Assembly: GCA_964425195.1 (NCBI GenBank)
Contig: CAYRLG010000009.1
Coordinates: 52,446 to 116,445 of the forward strand
Direction of reading: 5' to 3'
DNA from: Desulfamplus sp964425195
GTDB lineage: Bacteria > Desulfobacterota > Desulfobacteria > Desulfobacterales > Desulfobacteraceae
Length of the DNA: 64,000 nucleotides
Shown here: positions 34,854-42,563 of the stretch, piece by piece
How the letters are laid out: every line of letters starts with the position of its first letter
Numbering within the stretch: position 1 is the stretch's first letter
Notes under the pieces: model-generated
What the model saw: the letters and a program-made list of their open reading frames with translations, nothing else
Database searches by the model: none
Told to the model about the DNA's origin: nothing
Translations under genes and position numbers: made by a program

Positions 34854-35963
34854 ATGAACTGGGATTGGGATAAACTCCGTGATAAGCAGGAGCAGTACGA
34901 AAAAAGGCGTGGTAATGATGGGGGTATGGGAATACCAACGCCCCCTCAAATTGATGAAATAGTATCAAGATTTAAAAATTTTAAATTACCGGGTGGTTTA
35001 TTGATAATTATTGTGCTTTTTTTTCTATTTTTTGGAAGCTCAATATTTTTCACGGTAGATGTTGATGAGGTGGGTGTTGTCCAGAGGTTTGGGAAATATG
35101 ACAGAATCTGTCAACCTGGTCTTAACTTTAAGTTTCCCTCAGGAGTTGAGAAGGTTACTAAGGTAAAAATAAAGAGGGTTTACAAAGAAGAGTTTGGCTT
35201 TACAAGCGGTCAAGAAGAGGGAACATTTTCAAGATTTACCGAAAATACCGATATGGTATCTTCAATGCTTACAGGAGACTTGAATGTAGCTGTTGTTCCA
35301 TGGATTGTACAGTACAGAATATCAGATCCATATAACTATCTTTTTAGAGTCAACAATGTCAACGCAATATTACGGGATATGGCAGAAGCTACTATGCGTA
35401 CTGTTGTAGGTGATCGCAGCATTAATGAGGTTATCTCAAAACGTGAGGAGATTGCCATTGCTGCAAGAGAACTTCTCCAGACTGAAATGATAGAGGCCGA
35501 AACAGGGATACAAATAGTCACTATTGAGATGAAAAGAACTAACGTTCCTGAACCTGTACAGGCTTCATTTAACGAAGTTAATGAGGCTGTTCAAGAGAAA
35601 GAGCAGCTTGTTTATAAAGCAAGAGAGGAGTACAATAAGGCTATTCCTGCTGCTAAAGGAGAGGCTCAACGAATTATAAAAGATGCAGAGGGTTATGCTA
35701 TTGATCGTGTTAATCGTGCAATGGGTGATGCAGCAAGATTTACATCATTATATCAAGAGTATGTAAAAGCTAAAGATGTCACTGAGAAGAGGTTGTATTT
35801 AGAGGCAATGTCAGAGATTTTACCTAAACTTGGTAAAAAGTATCTTCTGGATTCTGGACAGAAAAATCTATTACCGCTTTTGAATATGGGAGACTCTTTG
35901 GGTCAATCATCAATAGTACCCGCAGTAAAAGATTTATTAAGAGGTGATGAGGTGTCAAAATGA
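34854..35963 (+). CDS. hflK: HflK, SPFH/band-7 membrane protein
   Basis: Partner of HflC in the complex that surrounds and regulates the FtsH protease. From ATG at 34854 the product is 369 residues, starting MNWDWDKLRDKQEQ, the typical HflK start; an in-frame ATG at 34839 is possible. One TM segment (about residues 50-72) is followed by the band-7 domain (VDEVGVVQRFGKYDRICQPG) and a coiled coil (KGEAQRIIKDAEGYAIDRVN). It overlaps hflC by 4 bases. Confidence 0.94.
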   Translation: MNWDWDKLRDKQEQYEKRRGNDGGMGIPTPPQIDEIVSRFKNFKLPGGLLIIIVLFFLFFGSSIFFTVDVDEVGVVQRFGKYDRICQPGLNFKFPSGVEKVTKVKIKRVYKEEFGFTSGQEEGTFSRFTENTDMVSSMLTGDLNVAVVPWIVQYRISDPYNYLFRVNNVNAILRDMAEATMRTVVGDRSINEVISKREEIAIAARELLQTEMIEAETGIQIVTIEMKRTNVPEPVQASFNEVNEAVQEKEQLVYKAREEYNKAIPAAKGEAQRIIKDAEGYAIDRVNRAMGDAARFTSLYQEYVKAKDVTEKRLYLEAMSEILPKLGKKYLLDSGQKNLLPLLNMGDSLGQSSIVPAVKDLLRGDEVSK

Positions 35964-36973
35964 TCAAATACAAAGGAGTTATATATGGTGTACTCTTTTT
36001 TGTGGTTTTTATGCTCTTTACGTCAGCATATATTGTAGATGAGACGGAACAGGTTGTTATTACTCAGTTTGGAAAAGTTGTGGGTGATGCTGTAACGACT
36101 CCCGGGCTTAATTTTAAAGTACCTTTTATTCAGAAGGCGACATATTTCCCTAAAAATCTTCAGGAATGGGATGGAGATCCCGGACAGATACCTACAAAAG
36201 ATAAAACCTTTATATGGGTTGATGCTTTTGCGCGTTGGAAAATTGTAGAACCTATCAAATACTTTCAAACTGTCAATAATATGACCAGTGCACAGAGCAG
36301 ACTTGATGATATTATTGACCCTGCTGTAAGAAACTTTATTACTTCATATAGACTTGTAGAAAGTGTTAGAAATAGCGATAGACCTATGGACACTTTTGAG
36401 TCTTTTACTGGATATGATAACTATGATTCAGACCAGTCGAATAGTGATACATTATCAGACTCTGAGATAGATACTAAAGACCCGCTTAAAACTCGTATAT
36501 CTCAGTATAAAATTGAGGTTGGAAGAAGCGAGATAAATAGGAAAATAATTGCTCAGGCTCAGCCCAAATTAGAGGCATTTGGTATTGAACTTGTTGATGT
36601 AAAGATCAAACGAGTTAACTATGTTGAGAAGGTTCGTGATGCTGTATATGGTAGGATGATTGCGGAAAGAAAGCAGATTGCAGAAAAATTTCGTTCTGAA
36701 GGCAGAGGAGAGGCAAACAATATAAGAGGTGATAAAGAGAAAGATTTGCAGCTTATAAAATCTCAGGCATATAAAACTGCTCAAGAGATCAAAGGGGCTG
36801 CAGATGCAAAGGCAACTGAGATATATGCCGCAGCTTATGGAATCGATTCTAACTTTTATGAACTTATAAAAACTCTTGATGTATATAGAAATACACTTGA
36901 CCAAAGTAGTACTCTGGTGCTTTCAACTGAATCTGATTTCATGAAGTATTTTAAAGGAATTAAGGGAGAGTAG
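35960..36973 (+). CDS. hflC: HflC, SPFH/band-7 membrane protein
   Basis: Second subunit of the HflKC complex. The 337-residue product has an N-terminal signal anchor (VLFFVVFMLFTSAYIVDETE) and a band-7 domain (QVVITQFGKVVGDAVTTPGL). The EAFGIELVDVKIKRVNY and RSEGRGEANNIRGDKEKDLQ blocks are typical of HflC. It is slightly long because of an acidic Ser/Asp insertion at about residues 143-174. It is followed by a terminator-like hairpin at 37026-37067. Confidence 0.95.
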   Translation: MIKYKGVIYGVLFFVVFMLFTSAYIVDETEQVVITQFGKVVGDAVTTPGLNFKVPFIQKATYFPKNLQEWDGDPGQIPTKDKTFIWVDAFARWKIVEPIKYFQTVNNMTSAQSRLDDIIDPAVRNFITSYRLVESVRNSDRPMDTFESFTGYDNYDSDQSNSDTLSDSEIDTKDPLKTRISQYKIEVGRSEINRKIIAQAQPKLEAFGIELVDVKIKRVNYVEKVRDAVYGRMIAERKQIAEKFRSEGRGEANNIRGDKEKDLQLIKSQAYKTAQEIKGAADAKATEIYAAAYGIDSNFYELIKTLDVYRNTLDQSSTLVLSTESDFMKYFKGIKGE

Positions 36974-37025
36974 TTAGTGAATCTGTTCGATTAAATATTT
37001 AGCAAAAGTTTATATAAAAAATAAA

Positions 37026-37067
37026 ACCGCAACAGATATTGAATAAATATAGACATTCTGTTGCGGT
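37026..37067. terminator. Bidirectional terminator between hflC and the tiny ribosomal gene
   Basis: 11-bp perfect stem (ACCGCAACAGA / TCTGTTGCGGT) with a 20-base loop. On the minus strand it is followed by TTTTATTTTTT, on the plus strand by a weaker T-rich stretch. It fits the convergent gene pair. Confidence 0.8.
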
Positions 37068-37138
37068 GGTTATTCTTTTATAAATTTGTATTACAGAAAA
37101 GTGAACCGTGAGCTGATGATTTTATATCAGTTGTTTAA

Positions 37139-37231
37139 CTATTTACGTCTTTGATGTCTTGTCTTTGCAAGGAGTTTTTTATGTTTATGCTTACGCATTT
37201 TTTTTCTTCTTTTTTTAATAACACTACCCAA
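37139..37231 (-). CDS. AURKAIP1/COX24-domain 30-residue ribosome-associated peptide
   Basis: Very small, very basic protein read from TTG at 37231 to TAG at 37139. It has 30 residues, begins GSVIKKRRKKMRKHKHKK after the initiator, and ends KTRHQRRK. This matches the short bacterial AURKAIP1/COX24-domain proteins, known as a small-subunit ribosomal component (THX-like) in several phyla. A strong GGAGGTGG ribosome site is placed 7 bases before the TTG, which settles the unusual start. It lies between convergent hflC and the divergent HExxH gene. Its size makes automated calling likely to miss it. Confidence 0.88.
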   Translation of the reverse strand: MGSVIKKRRKKMRKHKHKKLLAKTRHQRRK

Positions 37232-37411
37232 AAGACCACCTCCTTTAATTTCCAAATGTTATATTAATGATTAATCAGCAACTTATATCATAAAGTTTTG
37301 TGGTATGTCCATTCTTTTTTCTTGTATAAACTACACACAATGCACAAATAGAGACTATAATATTACTATAGTGCAGAGGGAATGTTTGAATACCAATTAC
37401 AGGAGTAGTTT

Positions 37412-37948
37412 ATGAATGAAAAGATAACCTTTAACTTAGAACAGTTGCAATTACTTGATCAGGCTGTGTTAATTGCTGAAGAGTTAGTTAGTAACTATTA
37501 CAAAATGTCATCAACTCAATGGCTACGCAGTAGATATGACATTAAAACATTTAAAGAGCTTAAGAAGGATGAGATAGTAGATGGTCCATTTGCTCAAGTT
37601 CTTGGTTATGAGGTCAGAAAGCGAGATAGTGCTCTTGGGTCTCGTACAGCAAACTATTATACTGTCTGCTTTCAAGATTCTGCTATTTTAGATAAAATCA
37701 ACCAAAATAGAGAGATTAAACTATTTCCTTTTCTTGTTTATATTACAGTACACGAGTTGGTTCATATTGTTAGATTTTCAAAATTTGAGCAGATATACTC
37801 AGCAGCTTCAGAATCTCATTGTGCTATGGAAGAGGAGCGTAAAGTACATACCATAACTGCTTCAATACTCAAGAGTGTTGCTATAGCTGGTATAGATAAG
37901 GTTCTTCTGTATTATAAAAAGTGGATTGATAGTAATACATTAAATTAA
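37412..37948 (+). CDS. Uncharacterised HExxH (zincin-like) protein
   Basis: 178-residue protein that I do not recognise by name. It carries a metallopeptidase-like motif VHELVH (HELVH at residues 114-118) in a hydrophobic helix. This is followed by a possible third-ligand block MEEERKVH (about 139-146). No signal peptide or transmembrane segment is seen, so it is predicted cytoplasmic. The N-terminal half is helical (FNLEQLQLLDQAVLIAEELV). It stands alone between the tiny ribosomal gene (divergent) and the FmdB gene. Protease activity is inference from the motif only. Confidence 0.75.
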   Translation: MNEKITFNLEQLQLLDQAVLIAEELVSNYYKMSSTQWLRSRYDIKTFKELKKDEIVDGPFAQVLGYEVRKRDSALGSRTANYYTVCFQDSAILDKINQNREIKLFPFLVYITVHELVHIVRFSKFEQIYSAASESHCAMEEERKVHTITASILKSVAIAGIDKVLLYYKKWIDSNTLN

Positions 37949-38020
37949 GACCATTCTGTACAAAGCAGTTGTAATAGCCTAATTACCACAAATACTTTTA
38001 TAAATTTTTAATTTGCCAGC

Positions 38021-38130
38021 CTTGACAAGAACTAAAGCCTGTCTATTATATCATTGTCTTTGTAACGAGCTTTTTTGAAATTAATAAATGCTTGACAAGA
38101 AGTAAAGACTGACTATTTTATCGTTGTTTT
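38021..38130 (+). repeat. Duplicated 40-base element containing sigma70-like promoters
   Basis: Two copies, 38021-38060 and 38091-38130, match at 34 of 40 positions with an exact 70-base period. Each contains TTGACA followed 16 bases later by TATTAT (copy 1) or TATTTT (copy 2), so they read as tandem promoters for the FmdB gene at 38172. Confidence 0.75.
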
Positions 38131-38171
38131 AATGGATGATGAAACATCAAAATATCGGAGAATAAAGTAAA

Positions 38172-38465
38172 ATGCCTATCTATGAGTATGAATGTACAGT
38201 TTGTGGAAATGTTGACGAAGCATTTCAGAAAATATCGGATGCTCCCTTAGAAAAATGTTCTAAGTGTGAGGGAAGACTCAATAAGATCGTTTCCCATAGT
38301 TCATTTCATTTAAAAGGCTCTGGCTGGTATGTGACTGATTATGGTGGATCAACTTCAAAAAGTAGTGATAAAGCCTCTCCGGAGAAAAGCAGCAGTACAA
38401 GCGACGCTCCATGCTCGAGTACATGCAGTCAATCCTGCTCGAGTACCAATAATAAAACAGAATAG
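38172..38465 (+). CDS. FmdB-family zinc ribbon protein
   Basis: 97-residue putative regulatory protein. MPIYEYECTVCGNVDEAFQ, then CSKCEGRLNKIVS, gives the CxxC...CxxC zinc ribbon of the FmdB/CxxC_CXXC_SSSS family. The C-terminal 40 residues are Ser/Lys/Cys-rich (SSTCSQSCSS) and probably flexible. The extra Cys pairs at the end are a feature of the family in anaerobes. Function is unknown. It is preceded by CGGAG and by two duplicated promoter-like elements. Confidence 0.88.
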   Translation: MPIYEYECTVCGNVDEAFQKISDAPLEKCSKCEGRLNKIVSHSSFHLKGSGWYVTDYGGSTSKSSDKASPEKSSSTSDAPCSSTCSQSCSSTNNKTE

Positions 38466-38788
38466 TTTTTGCCCATCTCCATTTTAAGATATGGCTAAAA
38501 TGTATTCATATATTCATATAATTTAAGTATTATTTATAGATTTACCTTTAAAAAACGCATCCGGATGGAACGTAATTTTATGGCTGTTCTATAAAATTTG
38601 AACTATCTTTAAATTATATATAAATATAAGAATTATAGTAGGTTATCAAGATATAGAGATGTAATGCAATTTGGATAATATTAATCATCTTGATATAGAA
38701 CTTAGGATGGGGTTGAGCAAGAGTTATAATATTTAATAAAAGTAAACAACAAATAACCATTAAATTATATTTAAGGAGAATTAAGATC
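38466..38788. other. 323-base region upstream of groESL
   Basis: AT-rich region. A small CATTTTA/TAAAATG hairpin (38480-38502) may end the FmdB transcript. A 9-bp inverted repeat TATCAAGAT / ATCTTGATA (38644-38652 and 38687-38695) could be an operator. No CIRCE element and no good sigma32-type promoter was found. GGAG sits just before groES. Confidence 0.45.
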
Positions 38789-39076
38789 ATGAGTTTAAGA
38801 CCGTTACAGGATAGAATTGTAGTTGAGCGAGTTGAAGAGTTAAAAACAACAAAAGCCGGAATTATTATTCCTGACACTGCAAAAGAGAAGCCTGCTGAAG
38901 GGAAAGTAATTGCAGTAGGAAAAGGTCGTGTTGGAGAAGATGGAAAAATTATCCCTATGGAGCTTAAAGTTGGTGATCGTGTTCTGTTTAGCAAATATGG
39001 CGGAACTGATGTTAAAATTGATGGTGTAGATTATCTTATAATGAGACAAGATGATGTTCTTGGCGTGATTGAATAG
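38789..39076 (+). CDS. groES: GroES co-chaperonin
   Basis: Seven-fold lid of the GroEL folding chamber. The 95-residue product reads SLRPLQDRIVVERVEELKTT, then GIIIPDTAKEKPAEGKVIAVG (mobile loop) and the C-terminal DVLGVIE. Length is exactly the family norm. AAGGAG precedes the ATG. It is followed by groEL after a 141-base gap that contains a perfect 16-base tandem duplication. Confidence 0.98.
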   Translation: MSLRPLQDRIVVERVEELKTTKAGIIIPDTAKEKPAEGKVIAVGKGRVGEDGKIIPMELKVGDRVLFSKYGGTDVKIDGVDYLIMRQDDVLGVIE

Positions 39077-39169
39077 CGTATTTAGTATATTTATATGTTA
39101 GATATAGAGAAAAAATAAGATATAGTTAGTTTAATATTTATTATCCAAATAATCCAAAATTATAATTTT

Positions 39170-39201
39170 GTAATTTATGACATACGTAATTTATGACATA
39201 C
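39170..39201 (+). repeat. Perfect 16-base tandem duplication before groEL
   Basis: GTAATTTATGACATAC occurs twice back to back (39170-39185 and 39186-39201), ending just before the GGAG ribosome site of groEL. It looks like a recent replication-slippage duplication in the leader. Confidence 0.9.
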
Positions 39202-39217
39202 ATGGAGATCAATAAAG

Positions 39218-40858
39218 ATGGCAAAAGAGATTAAATATGATGCAAAAGCTCGAGAAGCAATGCTCAAAGGTGTTAAGACACTTGCAGATGCTGTGGTAGT
39301 AACTCTGGGACCTAAAGGAAGAAACGTAGTTATTGAGAAATCATGGGGTTCACCCAATGTAACCAAAGATGGCGTTACTGTTGCAAAAGAGATTGAACTT
39401 GAAGATAAGTTTGAGAACATGGGTGCCCAGATGGTTAAAGAGGTTGCCAGCAAAACAAGTGATATGGCTGGTGATGGCACAACAACAGCAACTGTTCTTG
39501 CTCGTGCCATATATGAGCAGGGTCAGAAACTTGTTGTAGCCGGCAATAACCCTATGGGTATAAAAAGAGGTATTGACGCTGCTGTAGCTAAAATAGTTTC
39601 TGAATTGGCAGTCATAAGCAAGCCAACCAAAGATCAGAAAGAGATTGCTCAGATAGGTACAATCTCAGCCAATAATGATGAAACTATTGGAAATATTATC
39701 GCTGAGGCTATGGGTAAAGTTGGTAAAGAGGGTGTTATTACTGTAGAAGAGGCAAAGTCTATGGAGACAACATTGGATGTTGTTGAAGGTATGCAGTTTG
39801 ACCGTGGTTACCTATCTCCATATTTTGCGACAAACCCAGAAAAAATGGTAGCAGAGCTTGACAATCCTTATATTCTTATCTGTGACAAAAAAATTGGTAG
39901 CATGAAAGACCTTCTACCTGTTCTTGAGGCAGTTGCAAAAATGGGTAAACAGCTTCTTATTGTTGCTGAAGATGTTGAAGGAGAAGCCCTTGCAACTCTT
40001 GTTGTCAACAAGATTCGTGGTACACTGAATGTTGCTGCTGTTAAAGCTCCTGGTTTTGGAGACAGAAGAAAAGCTATGCTTGAGGATATTGCTGTTCTTA
40101 CTGGTGGTCAGGTTGTATCTGAAGATGTTGGTCTTAAACTTGAAAATGTAGGCTTAAATGATCTTGGTCGTGCCAAATCTGTTGTTATTGACAAAGATAA
40201 CACAACTATAATTGATGGTGCAGGTTCCAGAGAAGCTCTTGAGGGTCGCGTGAAAATGATTCGTGCTCAAATTGAAGATACTTCATCTGACTATGACAGA
40301 GAAAAACTTCAAGAGAGACTTGCAAAAATGATCGGTGGTGTTGCTGTTATCAGTGTAGGAGCTGCAACAGAGACTGAGATGAAAGAGAAAAAAGCAAGAG
40401 TTGAAGATGCTCTTAATGCAACAAGGGCAGCTGTTGAAGAGGGTGTTGTTCCTGGTGGTGGTGTTGCTCTCCTTCGTGCAAGCGAAGCTCTTAGCGATCT
40501 TAAAGGTGATCAAGAGGAGCTTCTTGGTATTAAAGTGGTTGCTCGTGCTATTGAAGAGCCTCTTCGTCAGATTGCAAACAATGCCGGTGTAGAAGGCTCT
40601 GTTGTTATTAATAAGGTTAGAGAGGGCAAGGGTGCATTTGGTTACAATGCAAGAACTGATGTTTATGAAGATCTTATTGAAGCCGGAGTTATTGATCCTA
40701 AGAAAGTTGTTCGTTTTGCACTTCAGAACGCAGCAAGCGTTGCCTCTGTAATGCTTACTACTGAAGCGATGATTGCTGAGAAGCCAGAAGAGAAATCTGC
40801 TGGTATGCCTGGTGGTATGCCTGGTGGTATGGGCGGCGGCATGGGCGGTATGATGTAA
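39218..40858 (+). CDS. groEL: GroEL chaperonin
   Basis: 60-kDa chaperonin, 546 residues. It contains VTLGPKGRNVVIEKSWG, the ATP site DGVTVAKEI and GDGTTTATVLA, and the GGGVALLRA region. The C-terminal tail is a Gly-Met repeat (GGMPGGMGGGMGGMM), as in typical group I chaperonins. Length is normal. It is followed by a strong terminator at 40948-40991. Confidence 0.99.
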   Translation: MAKEIKYDAKAREAMLKGVKTLADAVVVTLGPKGRNVVIEKSWGSPNVTKDGVTVAKEIELEDKFENMGAQMVKEVASKTSDMAGDGTTTATVLARAIYEQGQKLVVAGNNPMGIKRGIDAAVAKIVSELAVISKPTKDQKEIAQIGTISANNDETIGNIIAEAMGKVGKEGVITVEEAKSMETTLDVVEGMQFDRGYLSPYFATNPEKMVAELDNPYILICDKKIGSMKDLLPVLEAVAKMGKQLLIVAEDVEGEALATLVVNKIRGTLNVAAVKAPGFGDRRKAMLEDIAVLTGGQVVSEDVGLKLENVGLNDLGRAKSVVIDKDNTTIIDGAGSREALEGRVKMIRAQIEDTSSDYDREKLQERLAKMIGGVAVISVGAATETEMKEKKARVEDALNATRAAVEEGVVPGGGVALLRASEALSDLKGDQEELLGIKVVARAIEEPLRQIANNAGVEGSVVINKVREGKGAFGYNARTDVYEDLIEAGVIDPKKVVRFALQNAASVASVMLTTEAMIAEKPEEKSAGMPGGMPGGMGGGMGGMM

Positions 40859-40947
40859 CTCTTAAACTTATACAAATTAAGTTGATTAATAAATTGTTAT
40901 AATAATATGTTATCTGTATATTCTAAGCTGATGATATGTAGATAGTT

Positions 40948-40991
40948 AAAAAAAACCCCCTGTTCAATTGTTTTTGTTCAGGGGGTTTTTT
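40948..40991 (+). terminator. Rho-independent terminator after groEL
   Basis: Stem AAAAACCCCCTG / CAGGGGGTTTTT, 16-base loop, followed by T tract. Strong, and symmetrical enough to work in both directions. Confidence 0.9.
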
Positions 40992-41100
40992 GCGTTCTAT
41001 ATTTTATGTGTTGTAATCTCCTTAAAGAGAGAGGTAAGCAGTTTTTAATTAAAATATAATTTATTGACTGATTTGCTATAAATCTTTAAAATAGCACAAT

Positions 41101-41132
41101 ATAACTACTAATTTAAATAACTACTAATTTAA
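41101..41132. repeat. Perfect 16-base tandem duplication, intergenic
   Basis: ATAACTACTAATTTAA twice back to back in the 527-base gap between groEL and tolQ. The gap otherwise holds a promoter, a second duplication and a hairpin, with no gene. Confidence 0.9.
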
Positions 41133-41158
41133 AAAATTATTACTTGTGCATGTGAGAC

Positions 41159-41187
41159 TTGACATGATTGCTGTGCTAATATAGCAT
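41159..41187 (+). promoter_or_regulatory. Sigma70-type promoter upstream of the tol operon
   Basis: TTGACA (41159-41164), 17-base spacer, TAGCAT (41182-41187). The -35 is consensus and the -10 matches 4 of 6. It is the best promoter in the region and lies about 200 bases before tolQ. Confidence 0.6.
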
Positions 41188-41219
41188 CACCCTCCTTAAA
41201 TAGTTATGGCATCGCAATA

Positions 41220-41258
41220 AGCTTATTATTTAGAATAATTAGCTTATTATTTAGAATA
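41220..41258. repeat. 18-base direct repeat with 21-base period
   Basis: AGCTTATTATTTAGAATA occurs at 41220-41237 and again at 41241-41258, perfectly conserved. Another short slippage-type duplication in the groEL-tolQ gap. Confidence 0.9.
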
Positions 41259-41312
41259 TAGTTTTATATTATATTTATGATATAAGTTGTTTTTATTTCC
41301 TGTTTGAATTTA

Positions 41313-41340
41313 GGGCATCCACAGTGGATAGCGGGTGCCC
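41313..41340 (+). promoter_or_regulatory. Hairpin in the tolQ leader
   Basis: 8-bp stem GGGCATCC / GGGTGCCC (one G-T pair) with a 12-base loop, 45 bases before the tolQ start. There is no T tract, so a leader regulatory or stability hairpin is more likely than a terminator. Confidence 0.4.
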
Positions 41341-41385
41341 TTACTTGCTTATAAAAAGAGTTATTTTATATTTCCGGAGTTTTTT

Positions 41386-42141
41386 ATGAATCCTGAAACA
41401 ACCGATCTTTTTCACATGATGATCAGTGCAGGACCCGTAGTAAAAGCTGTCATGTTACTTCTGCTGTTTTTTTCGATCACTTCATGGGCGATTATTTTTA
41501 TCAAATATAGGTACATAAAAAGAGCATACAAAGATTCAGTTGATTTTACTGACATCTTTTGGCAATGCCGTAACCTTGCTGACGCCTTTACTAAAGCAAA
41601 GGTACTAAAAACAAGTCCTGTTGCAAGAGTTTTTATCACAGGATATATGGAGGTTAAAAAGTTTGATGCTTCAATTTCAGATAGTACAGCAAGACGGAGT
41701 GGGGTTTCTTCTCCTGCAATAAAATCACAGGAAGAGATAGCTCCCAAGATAGTACCCTCTTATAATGTTATGTCGAGTGTGCAAAGAGCTTTAAAAAGAG
41801 CTATAAGTGTAGAGATTAGACGCCTTTCTCAATTAATAACTTTTCTTGCGACTGCTGGAAACACTGCCCCTTTTATAGGGCTGTTTGGTACGGTATGGGG
41901 AATACTTAATACCTTTCAAGGTATAGGAATGACTAAATCGGCAAGTCTTGCTGTTGTTGCACCAGGTATTTCAGAGGCATTGGTTGCAACTGCTGCTGGA
42001 CTTGCAGTTGCTATTCCAGCTGTTATTGCCTATAACTATTTTACGGACAGAATCAGGGTTCTTGATTCTGAGTTACAAAGTTTTGTTGCTGATCTGTTAA
42101 ATATTATAGAGCGTGATCTTCAGAAAAATCAGGGGGTATAA
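41386..42141 (+). CDS. tolQ: TolQ, energising proton channel subunit of Tol-Pal
   Basis: Inner-membrane MotA/TolQ/ExbB protein that, with TolR, uses proton flow to energise TolA. From ATG at 41386 (CCGGAG upstream) it has 251 residues; an upstream in-frame start overlaps a hairpin. TM1 is about residues 20-40, and TM2-TM3 lie in ITFLATAGNTAPFIGLFGTVWGI and APGISEALVATAAGLAVAIP. About 25 residues (94-121, Ser-rich) are extra in the cytoplasmic loop. It overlaps tolR by one base (TAATG). Confidence 0.95.
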   Translation: MNPETTDLFHMMISAGPVVKAVMLLLLFFSITSWAIIFIKYRYIKRAYKDSVDFTDIFWQCRNLADAFTKAKVLKTSPVARVFITGYMEVKKFDASISDSTARRSGVSSPAIKSQEEIAPKIVPSYNVMSSVQRALKRAISVEIRRLSQLITFLATAGNTAPFIGLFGTVWGILNTFQGIGMTKSASLAVVAPGISEALVATAAGLAVAIPAVIAYNYFTDRIRVLDSELQSFVADLLNIIERDLQKNQGV

Positions 42142-42548
42142 TGCATATCGGTGGTGGTAGTGATCAATTGATGTCAGAAATTAATGTAACTCCATTTGTG
42201 GATGTAATGTTAGTATTATTAATAATATTCATGGTCTCCGCACCAATGATGGTTGAGGGTGTAGATGTTAATCTTCCTAAAGCTTCAGCTGCTCCCTTAA
42301 AAACTGATGAAGAGAATCTTGTTATTTCTATTCAAAAAGACAGTCAAGTTTATCTTAACGATCAGATTATTGATATTGAGTTTTTGACGGAAAAGCTTCA
42401 AAAGATACTTGAAAATGTTGAAAAAAGAGATATTTATCTCAAAGCTGACAAAGATATATCTTATGGTACTGTCGTTGATGTTATGTCAAAAGTCAAATTG
42501 GCAGGGGTAACCTCTCTTGGGATGATTACTCTTCCAGAAGAGGAATAG
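42141..42548 (+). CDS. tolR: TolR, proton channel subunit of Tol-Pal
   Basis: ExbD/TolR-family protein with one TM helix. The 135-residue product has MSEINVTPFVDVMLVLLIIF (the Asp of FVDVMLVLL is the proton site), then SAPMMVEGVDVNLPKA. The periplasmic domain is a peptidoglycan-linked fold. Length is normal. The start shares a base with the tolQ stop. Confidence 0.96.
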   Translation: MHIGGGSDQLMSEINVTPFVDVMLVLLIIFMVSAPMMVEGVDVNLPKASAAPLKTDEENLVISIQKDSQVYLNDQIIDIEFLTEKLQKILENVEKRDIYLKADKDISYGTVVDVMSKVKLAGVTSLGMITLPEEE

Positions 42549-42563
42549 AATAAGCAAAATATA

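Noticed and set aside
36974..37411. Possible riboswitch or tRNA in the region after hflC
   Set aside because: The structure there is explained by the bidirectional terminator and the 30-residue ribosomal peptide; no cloverleaf or riboswitch core is visible.
38021..38130. CRISPR array from repeated 40-base elements
   Set aside because: Only two imperfect copies with a 30-base gap, each looking like a promoter, and no cas genes.
38780..39076. CIRCE/HrcA operator before groES
   Set aside because: No TTAGCACTC or GAGTGCTAA sequence occurs in the leader.
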